From Caballeronia sp. LZ062 (GTDB lineage Bacteria; Pseudomonadota; Gammaproteobacteria; Burkholderiales; Burkholderiaceae): 64,000 nt of DNA. How positions within the stretch are numbered: the first letter of the stretch is position 1; each line of letters opens with the position of its first letter. The notes beneath the pieces are model-generated. The model did no database searches, was not told where the DNA came from, and saw nothing but the letters and a program-made list of their open reading frames with translations. Positions 53,045 to 61,994 of this stretch are shown piece after piece. Both the position numbers and the translations under genes were made by a program. Location: NCBI RefSeq assembly GCF_031450785.1, contig NZ_JARTWB010000002.1:1674001-1738000 (forward strand), given 5' to 3'.

Positions 53045-53528
53045 CAAGAGGAAATGTCACCCGGGAAAAAAATCGCTTGTCAATCAGAAGATGAGTGTTT
53101 TCCCTAAGGCGGCTCTCGTACTCATGTTAACGAAGTCCGGAAATCGCTGCTTTCATGCACCGGGCTACGTGCCACAGGCGTACAGCCTCGCGCCTGCGCC
53201 CTGTCGTCCGCGTTCCAACCGCGGCTCGTATGCGCAGGTAAAAAGCAAAAGCAATCACTAGCATGGGCCGGCACAGGCATGACGCCATCGGCTCACAGAG
53301 GAGACAGTCGTTGCGATTTGACCTACTCATCTCTTGAGAGCCGTGCGGCCGACCATCGGTTTGCCGGCTTCGCACGCGCGCATGCATTGCCCGCTGTGGC
53401 GCGCTTCTCTGCCGACACTCCGATTCCGGCCACCCCAAGCATTGCCGTTGTAACCACCGTTTTTTCAACGCTTCCTGGCGACATCAGGGGCCACTCGTTA
53501 CTTGTTCAGGTGCTGGAGGAGATAAACA
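53045..53528 (+). other. long leader of the gts operon
   Basis: About 480 nt between the predicted start and the gtsA ATG, with no supported reading frame on either strand. A GAGGAGACAG segment near 53298 resembles a ribosome site but has no frame of note. The leader may carry post-transcriptional control; I see no known riboswitch. Confidence 0.4.
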
Positions 53529-54782
53529 ATGAAAGTCCGTAAGCTCATGGGCGCGCTCTGCGCCGCAGGTCTTCTGTGCGGCGCGACGGCGTCGGCGGTG
53601 CAGGCTGCCGAGGCTGTTTCCGTGTTGCACTGGTGGACCTCGGGCGGGGAATCGAAAGCGGTCGGCGTGCTCAAGGACGACATGACCAAGCAGGGCTATC
53701 AGTGGAAGGACTTCGCGGTTGCGGGCGGCGCGGGCGCGGCTGCCATGACCGCACTGAAGACGCAGGTGATCTCGGGCAACGCGCCGTCGGCGGCTCAGAT
53801 CAAGGGTCCGCTGATCCAGGAATGGTCGGAGCAAGGCGTGCTCGTGCCGATCGACTCTGTCGCCGGCGACTGGAAGAAGAATCTGCCGCCGGAAATCGAC
53901 AAGGTCATCCATGCTGACGGCCACTACGTCGCAGCGCCGTTCTCGGTGCACCGCGTGAACTGGCTGTACATCAACAAGGCCGCGCTCGACAAGGCAGGCG
54001 GCAAGGTGCCGACGACCTGGGCCGAATTCTTCCAGGTGGCCGACAAGATGAAGGCCGCCGGCATCATGCCGATCGCGATGGGCGGCCAGCCGTGGCAAGA
54101 CCTGACGCTGTGGGAAGACGTCGTGCTGTCGCAGGGCGCGGACTTCTATAAGAAGGCCATCGTCGATCTGGACCAGAAGACGCTGACGTCCGACAAGATG
54201 GTGTCGGTGTTCGACACCGTCCGCAAGATCCAGGGTTACTTCGATAGCGGCCGCACCGGCCGCGACTGGAACCTCGCCACGGCCATGGTCATCAACGGCA
54301 AGGCCGGCATGCAGTTCATGGGCGACTGGGCGAAGGGCGAATTCGCCGGCGCGAACAAGAAGGCCGGCACGGACTACGTCTGCGCCGCGGTGCCGGGCAC
54401 GGAAAAGGCCTACACCTTCAACGTCGACTCGTTCGTGTTCTTCCAGCAGAAGGGCCAGAAGACGGCTACGCCGGGCCAGCTCGCGCTCGCGAAGACCATC
54501 ATGTCGCCGGACTTCCAGGAACAGTTCAGCCTGAACAAGGGCTCGATCCCGGTGCGTCTCGGCGTGAAGATGGACAAGTTCGACGACTGCGCGAAGAAGT
54601 CCTACGCTGATGAACAGACGGCGATCAAATCGGGCGGTTATGTTCCGTCGCTCGCGCACGGCATGGCTCAGGGCGACGCTGTCGCGGGCGCCATGACCGA
54701 CGTCGTGACCAAGTTCATGAATTCGTCGCAGGATTCGAAGAGCGCGGTGCAGGCGCTCGCGAACGCCGCCAAGACGAAGTAA
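53529..54782 (+). CDS. gtsA: glucose/mannose-type ABC substrate-binding protein
   Basis: A 417-residue family-1 sugar-binding protein. The signal peptide ends at VQA near residue 26 and the mature protein starts AEAVSVLHWWTSGGESKA, typical of Gts/Thermus-type glucose-binding proteins. GGAGGAG precedes the ATG. It delivers glucose to the GtsB-GtsC channel. The stop is followed by a strong stem-loop (54800-54835), which may keep its message level above that of the permeases. Confidence 0.93.
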   Translation: MKVRKLMGALCAAGLLCGATASAVQAAEAVSVLHWWTSGGESKAVGVLKDDMTKQGYQWKDFAVAGGAGAAAMTALKTQVISGNAPSAAQIKGPLIQEWSEQGVLVPIDSVAGDWKKNLPPEIDKVIHADGHYVAAPFSVHRVNWLYINKAALDKAGGKVPTTWAEFFQVADKMKAAGIMPIAMGGQPWQDLTLWEDVVLSQGADFYKKAIVDLDQKTLTSDKMVSVFDTVRKIQGYFDSGRTGRDWNLATAMVINGKAGMQFMGDWAKGEFAGANKKAGTDYVCAAVPGTEKAYTFNVDSFVFFQQKGQKTATPGQLALAKTIMSPDFQEQFSLNKGSIPVRLGVKMDKFDDCAKKSYADEQTAIKSGGYVPSLAHGMAQGDAVAGAMTDVVTKFMNSSQDSKSAVQALANAAKTK

Positions 54783-54799
54783 GGACGTAGCAGGGTAAC

Positions 54800-54835
54800 G
54801 GGCGGCAGGCGGCGCAACACGGCCGCCCGCCGCCC
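54800..54835 (+). other. stem-loop between gtsA and gtsB
   Basis: GGGCGGCAGGCGG (54800-54812) pairs with CCGCCCGCCGCCC (54823-54835) with one A-C mismatch and a 10-nt loop. No T-tract follows. Stable stems in this position often protect the binding-protein message from 3' decay, as in malE. Confidence 0.65.
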
Positions 54836-54999
54836 GGCTGTCAACGAGCCATAGAAGCGTCGCATAACGGTTGTATCAAGCGCCGGTCGTGCCGAAGTCA
54901 GCCGGTTAAAGCACACCTTCGCACCGCGCGCGCAAGTCAGCGTCATTCAAGCGCGTCTAGGCGCACCCAAGCGCCGGCGCATCTTCCAGGAGTCGAGTT

Positions 55000-55941
55000 G
55001 TGACTGCCTCCCTCAGCGGTACCGCGGAAAAAACTCCGCACCAGCCCCGCCGCGCTTCACCTACGGCGGCGCTTGCCGATCGCTGGATTCCCAAGCTGGT
55101 GCTCGCTCCCAGCATCGTGATCGCGCTCGTGTTCGTGTATGGCTTCATTGCCGTCACAGGGTATCTGTCGCTGTCCGAATCGCGACTGATGCCGCGCTAC
55201 GAGTTCGCCGGTTTCGACCGATACCGGCAACTCTTCGCCAACGACGTCTGGTGGACGTCCGCCGCCAACCTCGGCTGGTTCGGCATTCCGTTCATCGCCA
55301 TTTGCGTCGGTCTCGGCCTCTTCCTCGCGATTCTGCTCGACCAGAAAATCCGCAACGAAGGCGCGCTGCGCGCGGTCTTTCTCTACCCGATGGCGCTTTC
55401 GTTCATCGTGACCGGCACCGCGTGGCAATGGATTCTGAACCCCAGCCTCGGCATCGAGAAGGTGTTCCACGACTGGGGCTGGACGAGTTTCACCTTCAAC
55501 TGGCTCGGCGACCCGGACAAGGCGATCTTCTGCGTCGTGATCGCGGCGGTCTGGCAATCGAGCGGCTTCGTGATGGCGCTCTTCCTCGCCGGCCTGCGCG
55601 GCGTGGACGGCGAAATCTTCAAGGCCGCGCAAGTGGACGGCGCGACGCTGCCGACCATCTACCGCAAGATCGTGATTCCGAGCATGCGCCCGGTGTTCTT
55701 CTCCGTGCTCTTGATTCTCTGCCACATCACGATCAAGACCTTCGACCTCGTCGTCGCGTTGACGGCGGGCGGACCGGGCACGTCGTCGTCGCTGCCGGCC
55801 ATCTTCATGTACACGTTCTCGTTCAACCGGGGACAACTGGGCGTCGGCGCCGCTTCGTCGATGATGATGCTCGCCACGGTCGTCGCGGTTCTCGTGCCGC
55901 TCATGTATCTGGAATCGAGGAGCACCCGCAATGCAGCCTAA
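55000..55941 (+). CDS. gtsB: sugar ABC permease, GtsB type
   Basis: A 313-residue inner-membrane permease with six helices and EAA loop GEIFKAAQVDGATLPTIYRK. The start is a GTG at 55000 behind CCAGGAGT. It overlaps gtsC by 11 nt. Partner in the glucose importer. Confidence 0.92.
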   Translation: MTASLSGTAEKTPHQPRRASPTAALADRWIPKLVLAPSIVIALVFVYGFIAVTGYLSLSESRLMPRYEFAGFDRYRQLFANDVWWTSAANLGWFGIPFIAICVGLGLFLAILLDQKIRNEGALRAVFLYPMALSFIVTGTAWQWILNPSLGIEKVFHDWGWTSFTFNWLGDPDKAIFCVVIAAVWQSSGFVMALFLAGLRGVDGEIFKAAQVDGATLPTIYRKIVIPSMRPVFFSVLLILCHITIKTFDLVVALTAGGPGTSSSLPAIFMYTFSFNRGQLGVGAASSMMMLATVVAVLVPLMYLESRSTRNAA

Positions 55942-56788
55942 GATGACGATCAGCCGCGCCGTCATTTACGCGGTGCTGATCCTTTTCGCGCTCTACTTCC
56001 TGTTCCCGATCTACGTGATGCTGTCCACGTCGTTCAAGGATCTGGACCAGCTTCGCACCGGCAATCTGCTTACGCCGCCCACGCACTTCACGCTCGCGCC
56101 GTGGGTCAAGGCGTGGCAGGAAGCGTGTACCGGCGTGCGCTGCGACGGCATGGAGCCGTTCTTCATGAACTCGGTGCGCATGGTGATTCCGGCCGTGCTG
56201 ATCTCGTCGATCGTCGGCGCGTTCAACGGCTATGTGCTCACGCACTGGCGCTTCCGCGGCGCGGACGCGTTCTTCACCATGCTGCTCGTCGGCTGTTTCA
56301 TCCCGTTTCAGGCGATTCTCCTGCCGATGGCGCGGCTGCAAGGCTTCCTCGGACTGTCGAACACGACGAGCGGCCTCGTGCTCGTGCACGTGATCTACGG
56401 CATCGCGTTCACGACCATGTTCTTCCGCAACTTCTACGTGAGCATTCCGGCCGAACTCGTGAAGGCGGCGCGCATCGACGGCGCGGGCTTCTTCACGATC
56501 TTCACGAAGATTCTCTTGCCCGTGTCGCTGCCGATCTTCATGGTCTGCCTGATCTGGCAGTTCACGCAAATCTGGAACGACTTCCTGTTCGGTATCGTGT
56601 TCTCGGGCGTGGATTCCATGCCGATCACAGTGGCGCTGAACAACCTCGTCAATACGTCGACGGGTGTGAAGGAATACAACGTGGACATGGCGGGCGCGAT
56701 CATCGCGGCCTTGCCGACGATTCTCGTCTACATGATCGCAGGACGTTACTTCGTGCGCGGCCTCACGGCGGGCGCGGTGAAGGGTTGA
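55931..56788 (+). CDS. gtsC: sugar ABC permease, GtsC type
   Basis: A 285-residue permease with six helices and EAA loop AELVKAARIDGAGFFTIFTK. It carries a short two-Cys loop insertion (EACTGVRCDGMEP) in the first periplasmic segment. It overlaps gtsB, so translation is probably coupled. Confidence 0.92.
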   Translation: MQPKMTISRAVIYAVLILFALYFLFPIYVMLSTSFKDLDQLRTGNLLTPPTHFTLAPWVKAWQEACTGVRCDGMEPFFMNSVRMVIPAVLISSIVGAFNGYVLTHWRFRGADAFFTMLLVGCFIPFQAILLPMARLQGFLGLSNTTSGLVLVHVIYGIAFTTMFFRNFYVSIPAELVKAARIDGAGFFTIFTKILLPVSLPIFMVCLIWQFTQIWNDFLFGIVFSGVDSMPITVALNNLVNTSTGVKEYNVDMAGAIIAALPTILVYMIAGRYFVRGLTAGAVKG

Positions 56789-56839
56789 GCGCACTTTAGA
56801 CGCGCTTCCCGCTGAAGAGACAACATAGAGGATTCAAGC

Positions 56840-57958
56840 ATGGCAAGCCTTTCCATCCGTGACGTGTACAAGACCTACCCGAACGGGGTGCCGGTTCTCA
56901 AGGGCGTCAACATCGACATCGAGGACGGACAGTTCCTGATCCTCGTCGGCGGCTCGGGCTGCGGCAAGTCCACGCTGCTCAACATGATCGCGGGGCTGGA
57001 GACCGTCACCAAGGGCGACATCCAGATCGACGGCAAGACGGTCAACAACCTCTCGCCGAAGGACCGCGATATCGCGATGGTGTTCCAGTCCTACGCGCTC
57101 TACCCTTCCATGAGCGTGCGCGACAACATCTCGTTCGGCCTCAACATCCGCAAGGTGCCGAAGGACGAACAGAAGAAGATCGTCGATCGCGTGTCGGAGA
57201 CGCTGCAGATCGGCCATCTGCTCGACCGCAAGCCGGGGCAGCTGTCGGGCGGTCAGCGTCAGCGTGTCGCCATGGGCCGCGCGCTCGCGCGTGATCCGGT
57301 CATGTTCCTCTTCGACGAACCGCTCTCGAACCTCGACGCCAAGCTGCGTATCGAGATGCGCTCGGAGATCAAGCTGCTGCATCAGCGCCTCGGCACGACC
57401 ATCGTCTACGTGACGCACGATCAGATCGAAGCCATGACGCTCGGCGACCGCATCGCGGTGATGAAAGACGGCATCGTGCAGCAGTTCGGCGCGCCGCAGG
57501 AAATCTACGATTCGCCGTCGAACCTCTTCGTCGCGGGCTTCATCGGCGCGCCGCCGATGAACTTCATCAGCGGCAAGCTGGTCGAGGCCGGCGCGGGCGT
57601 CGGCCTGCAACTGGACACGGGCGTCGCGCGTAACGTGCTGAAGCTGCCGTTCGATGCCGCGAAGCTGCGCGGCAAGGTCGGTCAGGACGTCGTGCTCGGC
57701 CTGCGCCCGGAGCGCATCACGGACGCTCGCAGCGCGCACAACGTCGAAGACGCGAGCCTGCAGCCGATGGAAGTGCGCGTCGACGTAATCGAGCCGACCG
57801 GCCCGGACACGCTCGTGTTCGCGCAGGTGAACGGCAAGCGCATCGTGTCGCGCGTGCACCCGGCGAGCAATCCGCAGCCGTTGTCGAACATGACGCTGTT
57901 GTTCGATGTGTCGAAGGCAGTGCTGTTCGATCCGAAGACGGAAGAGCGGCTGGCGTAA
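56840..57958 (+). CDS. gtsD: sugar ABC ATPase, MalK/UgpC type
   Basis: A 372-residue ATPase. Walker A is GGSGCGKST, the signature LSGGQRQRVAMGRAL, Walker B VMFLFDEPLSNLD and the switch VTHDQIEA. Residues about 240-370 form the regulatory OB-type domain (LGLRPERITDARSAH). It energises the GtsBC channel. It is followed by a good terminator at 57984, which ends the operon. Confidence 0.94.
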   Translation: MASLSIRDVYKTYPNGVPVLKGVNIDIEDGQFLILVGGSGCGKSTLLNMIAGLETVTKGDIQIDGKTVNNLSPKDRDIAMVFQSYALYPSMSVRDNISFGLNIRKVPKDEQKKIVDRVSETLQIGHLLDRKPGQLSGGQRQRVAMGRALARDPVMFLFDEPLSNLDAKLRIEMRSEIKLLHQRLGTTIVYVTHDQIEAMTLGDRIAVMKDGIVQQFGAPQEIYDSPSNLFVAGFIGAPPMNFISGKLVEAGAGVGLQLDTGVARNVLKLPFDAAKLRGKVGQDVVLGLRPERITDARSAHNVEDASLQPMEVRVDVIEPTGPDTLVFAQVNGKRIVSRVHPASNPQPLSNMTLLFDVSKAVLFDPKTEERLA

Positions 57959-57983
57959 GCGCCGTCGTCGCTCATGTGCTTCC

Positions 57984-58010
57984 AAGCCGCGCCTCGTGCG
58001 CGGCTTTTTC
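57984..58010 (+). terminator. terminator after gtsD
   Basis: AGCCGCGC-CTCGT-GCGCGGCT then TTTTC. Confidence 0.85.
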
Positions 58011-58073
58011 TTTGATGGCGCGACCGCGCCGATGCGGCACAATCAGCGTTTCGCTTTGGAATTGCGCCGCGCC

Positions 58074-60200
58074 ATGTCCCTTCTCTCCGACCACCCCTCG
58101 CTCCTCTGGCCGCAAGCCGACAACCCTGATCCCTTCATCGGCCTCGAATCACTCGACGACGCCCGCGTGCAAACCTGGGTCGATGCGCAGAATCGCCGCA
58201 CCGAAGCCGCATTCGGCAACACGCCCGACGCGCGCGCGCTCGCCGCGCGGCTCGCGAAGGCGTACACGTCGCAGGATCGCATCGTCACGTGCTCGCGCTA
58301 TGGCGACTGGGCCTACAACACGTGGCAGGACGACGCGCATCCGCTCGGCATCGTGCGCCGCACGCCGTGGAGCGCGTGGCTCGCCGGTACGCCCGAGTGG
58401 GAGATCGTGCTCGATGTGGACGCCCTCGACCTCAACACGAACCGCGACGATACGCGCTGGGCGCTCGCCGACTTCGACATGCTCTACCCCGGCTACGACC
58501 GCGCGCTGGTCTCGCTGTCGCCGGGCGGATCGGATGCGTGCATCGTGCGCGAGTTCGATATCGAGCAACGTCGCTTCATCGACGACGGCTTCGCGCTGCC
58601 GGACGTGGGCAAGCACGACATGTCGTGGATCGACCGCGATACCGTGTACGTCGGCTGGGACGACAGCAAGACGAGCGATCGGCCCGCGCTGACGACCTCG
58701 GGCTTTCCGCGTCAGGCGCGGCGCTGGAAGCGCGGCACACCGCTCGCGGATGCGCCCGTCGTGTTCGAAGGCGCGCGCCGCGACGTATCGGCGGGCGCGG
58801 ACTACGATCCGCTCGAAAAGCTGCATCTGGCTTCGCGCGCGGTCACGTTTTACGACACGCTGCACTTCTGGCTCGACGAAACCACGAACGAATGGCGTCA
58901 GTACGACCTGCCTCAGCACGTGGAAATCGAGCACTGGAACGGCTGGCTCTTCGTCACGCCGCGCAAGCAATGGAACGTGGGTGGCCGGCGTCACGCGGCA
59001 GGCGCGCTGACCGTGATCCGGCGCGACGCGTTCCTTGCCGGCTCGCGTCATTTCACCGCACTCTTCACACCGGGCGAGCGGCGCGTGCTGGCGGGCATCG
59101 ACTTCACGAAGCAATGGCTGATCGTTTCGCAAATGGACGACGGCACGCCGCGCGTCACCCTCTGGCGTCCGCCCGCCAATGAAGACGGCGCGTGGGAATC
59201 GCGCGAATTCGCGTTGCCGGAGGCGAGCCAGAGCTATGTCGATTCCATCGACAGCGAGCGCGACGACACGGTGCTGATTCACGTCGAACACTTTCTGACG
59301 CCGCCGTCGCTCTATCACGCCGATCTCGCGAGCGACGCGCCGTGGACCCTGCTTGCGCGTCTGCCCGCACGATTCGACGCCACAGGCCTCGCCGCCGTGC
59401 GCCGCCATGCCATCGCGCCGGACGGCGAGCGCATTCCGTACTGGCTGATCGGCCGCGGCGTCGATGCGCAAGCGCCGCAGCAAGCGCGCCCGTGCCTGCT
59501 CTACGGCTACGGCGGCTTCGAAGTCGCGCTCGACCCGCATTACGACGCGACGACCGGCATCGCGTGGCTGGAACGCGGCGGTCTGTACGCGGTGGCGAAC
59601 ATTCGCGGCGGCGGCGAGTTCGGCCCGCAATGGCATCAGGCGGCGCTGCGGGAGAACCGGCAAGTCTCCTTCGACGATTTCGTCGCGGTCGCGCAGGCGC
59701 TCGTCGAAGGCGGCGTCACGACGGCAAAGCAACTCGCGATTCGCGGCGCGAGCAACGGCGGCCTGCTCACCGCCGTGTGCATGGTGCAGCGGCCCGAGTG
59801 CTTCGGCGCAGTGCTGTCGGAGGTGCCGCTTGCCGACATGGCGCGGTTTCATACGCTCTTGCAGGGCGCTTCGTGGATCGACGAATACGGCGATCCGGAC
59901 GACGCCGCCGACTTGCGTCATCTGATGGCGTACTCGCCTTATCAGAACGTGAAGGCGGACGCCGCGTATCCGCCGGCGCTCTTCACGTCTTCGACGAGCG
60001 ACGACCGCGTGCATCCCGGCCACGCGCGCAAGATGGTCGCGAAAATGCAGGCGCAAGGCCACGCGGACGTCTGGTATCAGGAAACGGGCGAAGGCGGCCA
60101 CGGCGCGGGCGTCGAGCCCGAAGCGGTCGCGCAGGCCGAAGCGGCGGCGTTCACGTTTCTCGCGTCGATGGTCGGACCGCTGCCGCCGCATCAGGGATGA
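58074..60200 (+). CDS. prolyl oligopeptidase-family (S9) peptidase
   Basis: A 708-residue serine peptidase. A seven-bladed propeller (about 70-430) precedes an alpha/beta hydrolase domain with nucleophile GASNGGLL, Asp in STSDDRVHPGHA and His in GEGGHGAG. It has no signal peptide, so it is cytoplasmic and cleaves short peptides. ATG 58074 was chosen (MSLLSDHPSLLWPQ); an ATG at 58032 is possible. Neither has a strong ribosome site. Confidence 0.93.
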   Translation: MSLLSDHPSLLWPQADNPDPFIGLESLDDARVQTWVDAQNRRTEAAFGNTPDARALAARLAKAYTSQDRIVTCSRYGDWAYNTWQDDAHPLGIVRRTPWSAWLAGTPEWEIVLDVDALDLNTNRDDTRWALADFDMLYPGYDRALVSLSPGGSDACIVREFDIEQRRFIDDGFALPDVGKHDMSWIDRDTVYVGWDDSKTSDRPALTTSGFPRQARRWKRGTPLADAPVVFEGARRDVSAGADYDPLEKLHLASRAVTFYDTLHFWLDETTNEWRQYDLPQHVEIEHWNGWLFVTPRKQWNVGGRRHAAGALTVIRRDAFLAGSRHFTALFTPGERRVLAGIDFTKQWLIVSQMDDGTPRVTLWRPPANEDGAWESREFALPEASQSYVDSIDSERDDTVLIHVEHFLTPPSLYHADLASDAPWTLLARLPARFDATGLAAVRRHAIAPDGERIPYWLIGRGVDAQAPQQARPCLLYGYGGFEVALDPHYDATTGIAWLERGGLYAVANIRGGGEFGPQWHQAALRENRQVSFDDFVAVAQALVEGGVTTAKQLAIRGASNGGLLTAVCMVQRPECFGAVLSEVPLADMARFHTLLQGASWIDEYGDPDDAADLRHLMAYSPYQNVKADAAYPPALFTSSTSDDRVHPGHARKMVAKMQAQGHADVWYQETGEGGHGAGVEPEAVAQAEAAAFTFLASMVGPLPPHQG

Positions 60201-60289
60201 GATACAGCGAAACAGCGCGTTTCGGTGAAAAAGCGTCGCTCTCTTACGATTCGAATTCGTTCGATATAGGGGAGCTTACGGCGATCCTA

Positions 60290-60604
60290 TAGTGCAACCA
60301 TTCCTTGTTGATTCGGCGATACGCCTTCCTCGACAGAAGGTTCGAGGCAACGGGAATGGTTTGACTGACATTTCGACCGAAACGAATCGCTCGGGAACAC
60401 CTTTGACCCAGGCCCGCGATTCCCGACAGGAGGAGACGCCTATCGCCAAAACCGAACCGAGCGAGTATTCACCTTTGACCCGGACGAATACTGCCCACGA
60501 AAGACGGCTCGACCGCACTGCCTTCTGACCCAGGGCCAGCGTGAGTCGAGCTGGAAACACCTCTGACCAGGTTGAACCTCGCCGCCGTGCGAGGTTTTTT
60601 TTTT
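60290..60604 (+). ncRNA. predicted structured RNA with four repeated loop motifs
   Basis: Between the S9 peptidase stop and the Bcr-like pump lies a region with no convincing protein frame but extensive pairing. Domain 1: AACCATTCC (60296) with GGAATGGTT (60353), plus GTTG/CAAC, encloses two hairpins, GGCG-ATA-CGCC (60315-60325) and CCTCGA/TCGAGG (60328-60347). Four later hairpins each place one motif in the loop: CACCTTTGACCCAGG (stem GAATCG/CGATTC, 60384-60422), ACCTTTGACCCGG (stem AGTATTC/GAATACT, 60464-60492), CCTTCTGACCCAGG (stem GCTCGAC/GTCGAGC, 60507-60551) and CACCTCTGACC (stem CTGG/CCAG, 60551-60570). It ends with an intrinsic terminator. The 5' end is uncertain; TATAGT at 60288 or TATAGG at 60265 could be a -10. 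I do not recognise the family. Confidence 0.7.
60575..60604 (+). terminator. terminator of the predicted RNA
   Basis: AACCTCGC-CGCCGT-GCGAGGTT followed by a run of about ten T. Confidence 0.9.
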
Positions 60605-60628
60605 GCTCGCGCGCGGCGGCTGCCCGCC

Positions 60629-61840
60629 TCAGACCCGCACCGGCGCGGCGTGCGAGCGCATTACCAGCGTGCGCCCGGCGAACGTGAGGACGCCGCACAC
60701 GCCGATCACCATACCCATGCCGTGCGGCGAGACATCGTGAAAAAGGCCGACCGCGAGACTCGCGAGCGCGCCCAGCGCGAGTTGCATGGCGCCGAACACG
60801 GCGGCCGCCGCACCCGCGTTGCGCGGATAACGGTGCATGAGTTCGGTCGTGCAATTGGCCGACAGCAGCCCGACCACGCCGACCACGAAGAACAAGCCAG
60901 CGACGATCGACCACAAGCCGCCCCAGCCCGTCAGCGAGACGAGCGCCACCGCGATGGCCGCCACGACGCTCACGAACGCCGCGCCGGAGATCATCTTCAT
61001 TGCGCCCACGCGCCCGACGAGCTTCGTATTGAGCACGTTGCCGCCGATGATCCCGACGATGTTGAGTCCGAACAGGAGCCCGTAGTGCTGCGGCTTCACG
61101 TGAAAATAGTCGATGTAGACGAAGGGCGTCGCGGTGATATACGCGAACATCGACGCGAACGCCATGCCGCCGCAGAGCACATGACCCCAGGTGACCGAAT
61201 CGGTCAGCAAATGACCGTAGGCCGCGAACGAATTGCCGAGCGCCGCGCCCGCGCGCTTTTCCTTCGGCCACGTTTCCGGCACGCGCAGGAACGCAGCCAG
61301 TGCGCACAGCGTGCCGAAGAGCGTGAGCGCCACGAACACGACCCGCCAGCCGCCGAGCAGCAGCAATTGCCCGCCGATCAAGGGCGCGAGCAGCGGTCCG
61401 ATGGACGTGACGATGGAGAGCATCGAGAGGACGCGGGCGGCATCGGCCGGAGCGTGGGCGTCGCGGGCGATGGCGCGCGCCAGCACCGAGGCCGCGCCCG
61501 CGCCGAGCGCCTGCAGGAAGCGCACGAGGACGAGCGCGTCGATGGAAAACGCCGTCGCGCAGCCTACGCTCGCGAGCGCGTACAGCGCGATGCCGCCGAG
61601 CAGAATCGGCCGTCTGCCGTAGGCGTCGGATAGTGGACCGTAGAGCAGCATGCCGAACGAGAAGCCGAACATGAAGCTCGTGAGCGTGCCCTGCGCGGCG
61701 GCGGGACTCGCGCCGAACGCGGCGGCAAGCGACGGCAGGCTCGGCAGATACATGTCGATGGACAGCGGACCGCATGCGGCAAGCGCGCCGAGCAACAGGA
61801 TCAGCCGGCCATCGGGCCGGCGGCGGGTGGTGTCTGACAT
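60629..61840 (-). CDS. Bcr/CflA-family MFS efflux pump
   Basis: A 403-residue 12-helix drug/proton antiporter. The family start (LLLGALAACGPLSIDMYLPS), motif A loop GPLSDAYGRRPILLGG and motif C (SIVTSIGPLLAPLIGGQLL) are present. Relatives export bicyclomycin, chloramphenicol or sulfonamides, or cysteine. ATG 61840 is the family start; the longer frame upstream is not protein-like. Confidence 0.92.
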   Translation of the reverse strand: MSDTTRRRPDGRLILLLGALAACGPLSIDMYLPSLPSLAAAFGASPAAAQGTLTSFMFGFSFGMLLYGPLSDAYGRRPILLGGIALYALASVGCATAFSIDALVLVRFLQALGAGAASVLARAIARDAHAPADAARVLSMLSIVTSIGPLLAPLIGGQLLLLGGWRVVFVALTLFGTLCALAAFLRVPETWPKEKRAGAALGNSFAAYGHLLTDSVTWGHVLCGGMAFASMFAYITATPFVYIDYFHVKPQHYGLLFGLNIVGIIGGNVLNTKLVGRVGAMKMISGAAFVSVVAAIAVALVSLTGWGGLWSIVAGLFFVVGVVGLLSANCTTELMHRYPRNAGAAAAVFGAMQLALGALASLAVGLFHDVSPHGMGMVIGVCGVLTFAGRTLVMRSHAAPVRV

Positions 61841-61994
61841 CGAGTGTGCAAGGAAGAGGACGGGCGCTTCGCGGACTGTGCTAGTTCGCTGCCACGGCGC
61901 AGCCTTCGAAGCGAGCGCCCATTGTACGCGACGCCCTGATTCGGCCCGGTACGCTAAGCTCACCGCTTCTGCCCTTCGCGCCTTGCCCTTCACG

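Noticed and set aside
51306..53261. Long forward open frame across zwf
   Set aside because: Antisense to zwf, with no recognisable protein features; it also crosses the divergent promoter.
53298..53528. Leader peptide in the gtsA leader
   Set aside because: GAGGAGACAG looks like a ribosome site but is followed by no credible short frame.
60292..60528. 78-codon forward frame inside the predicted RNA
   Set aside because: GTG start without a ribosome site, unbiased third positions and no protein-like pattern. The pairing structure explains the sequence better.
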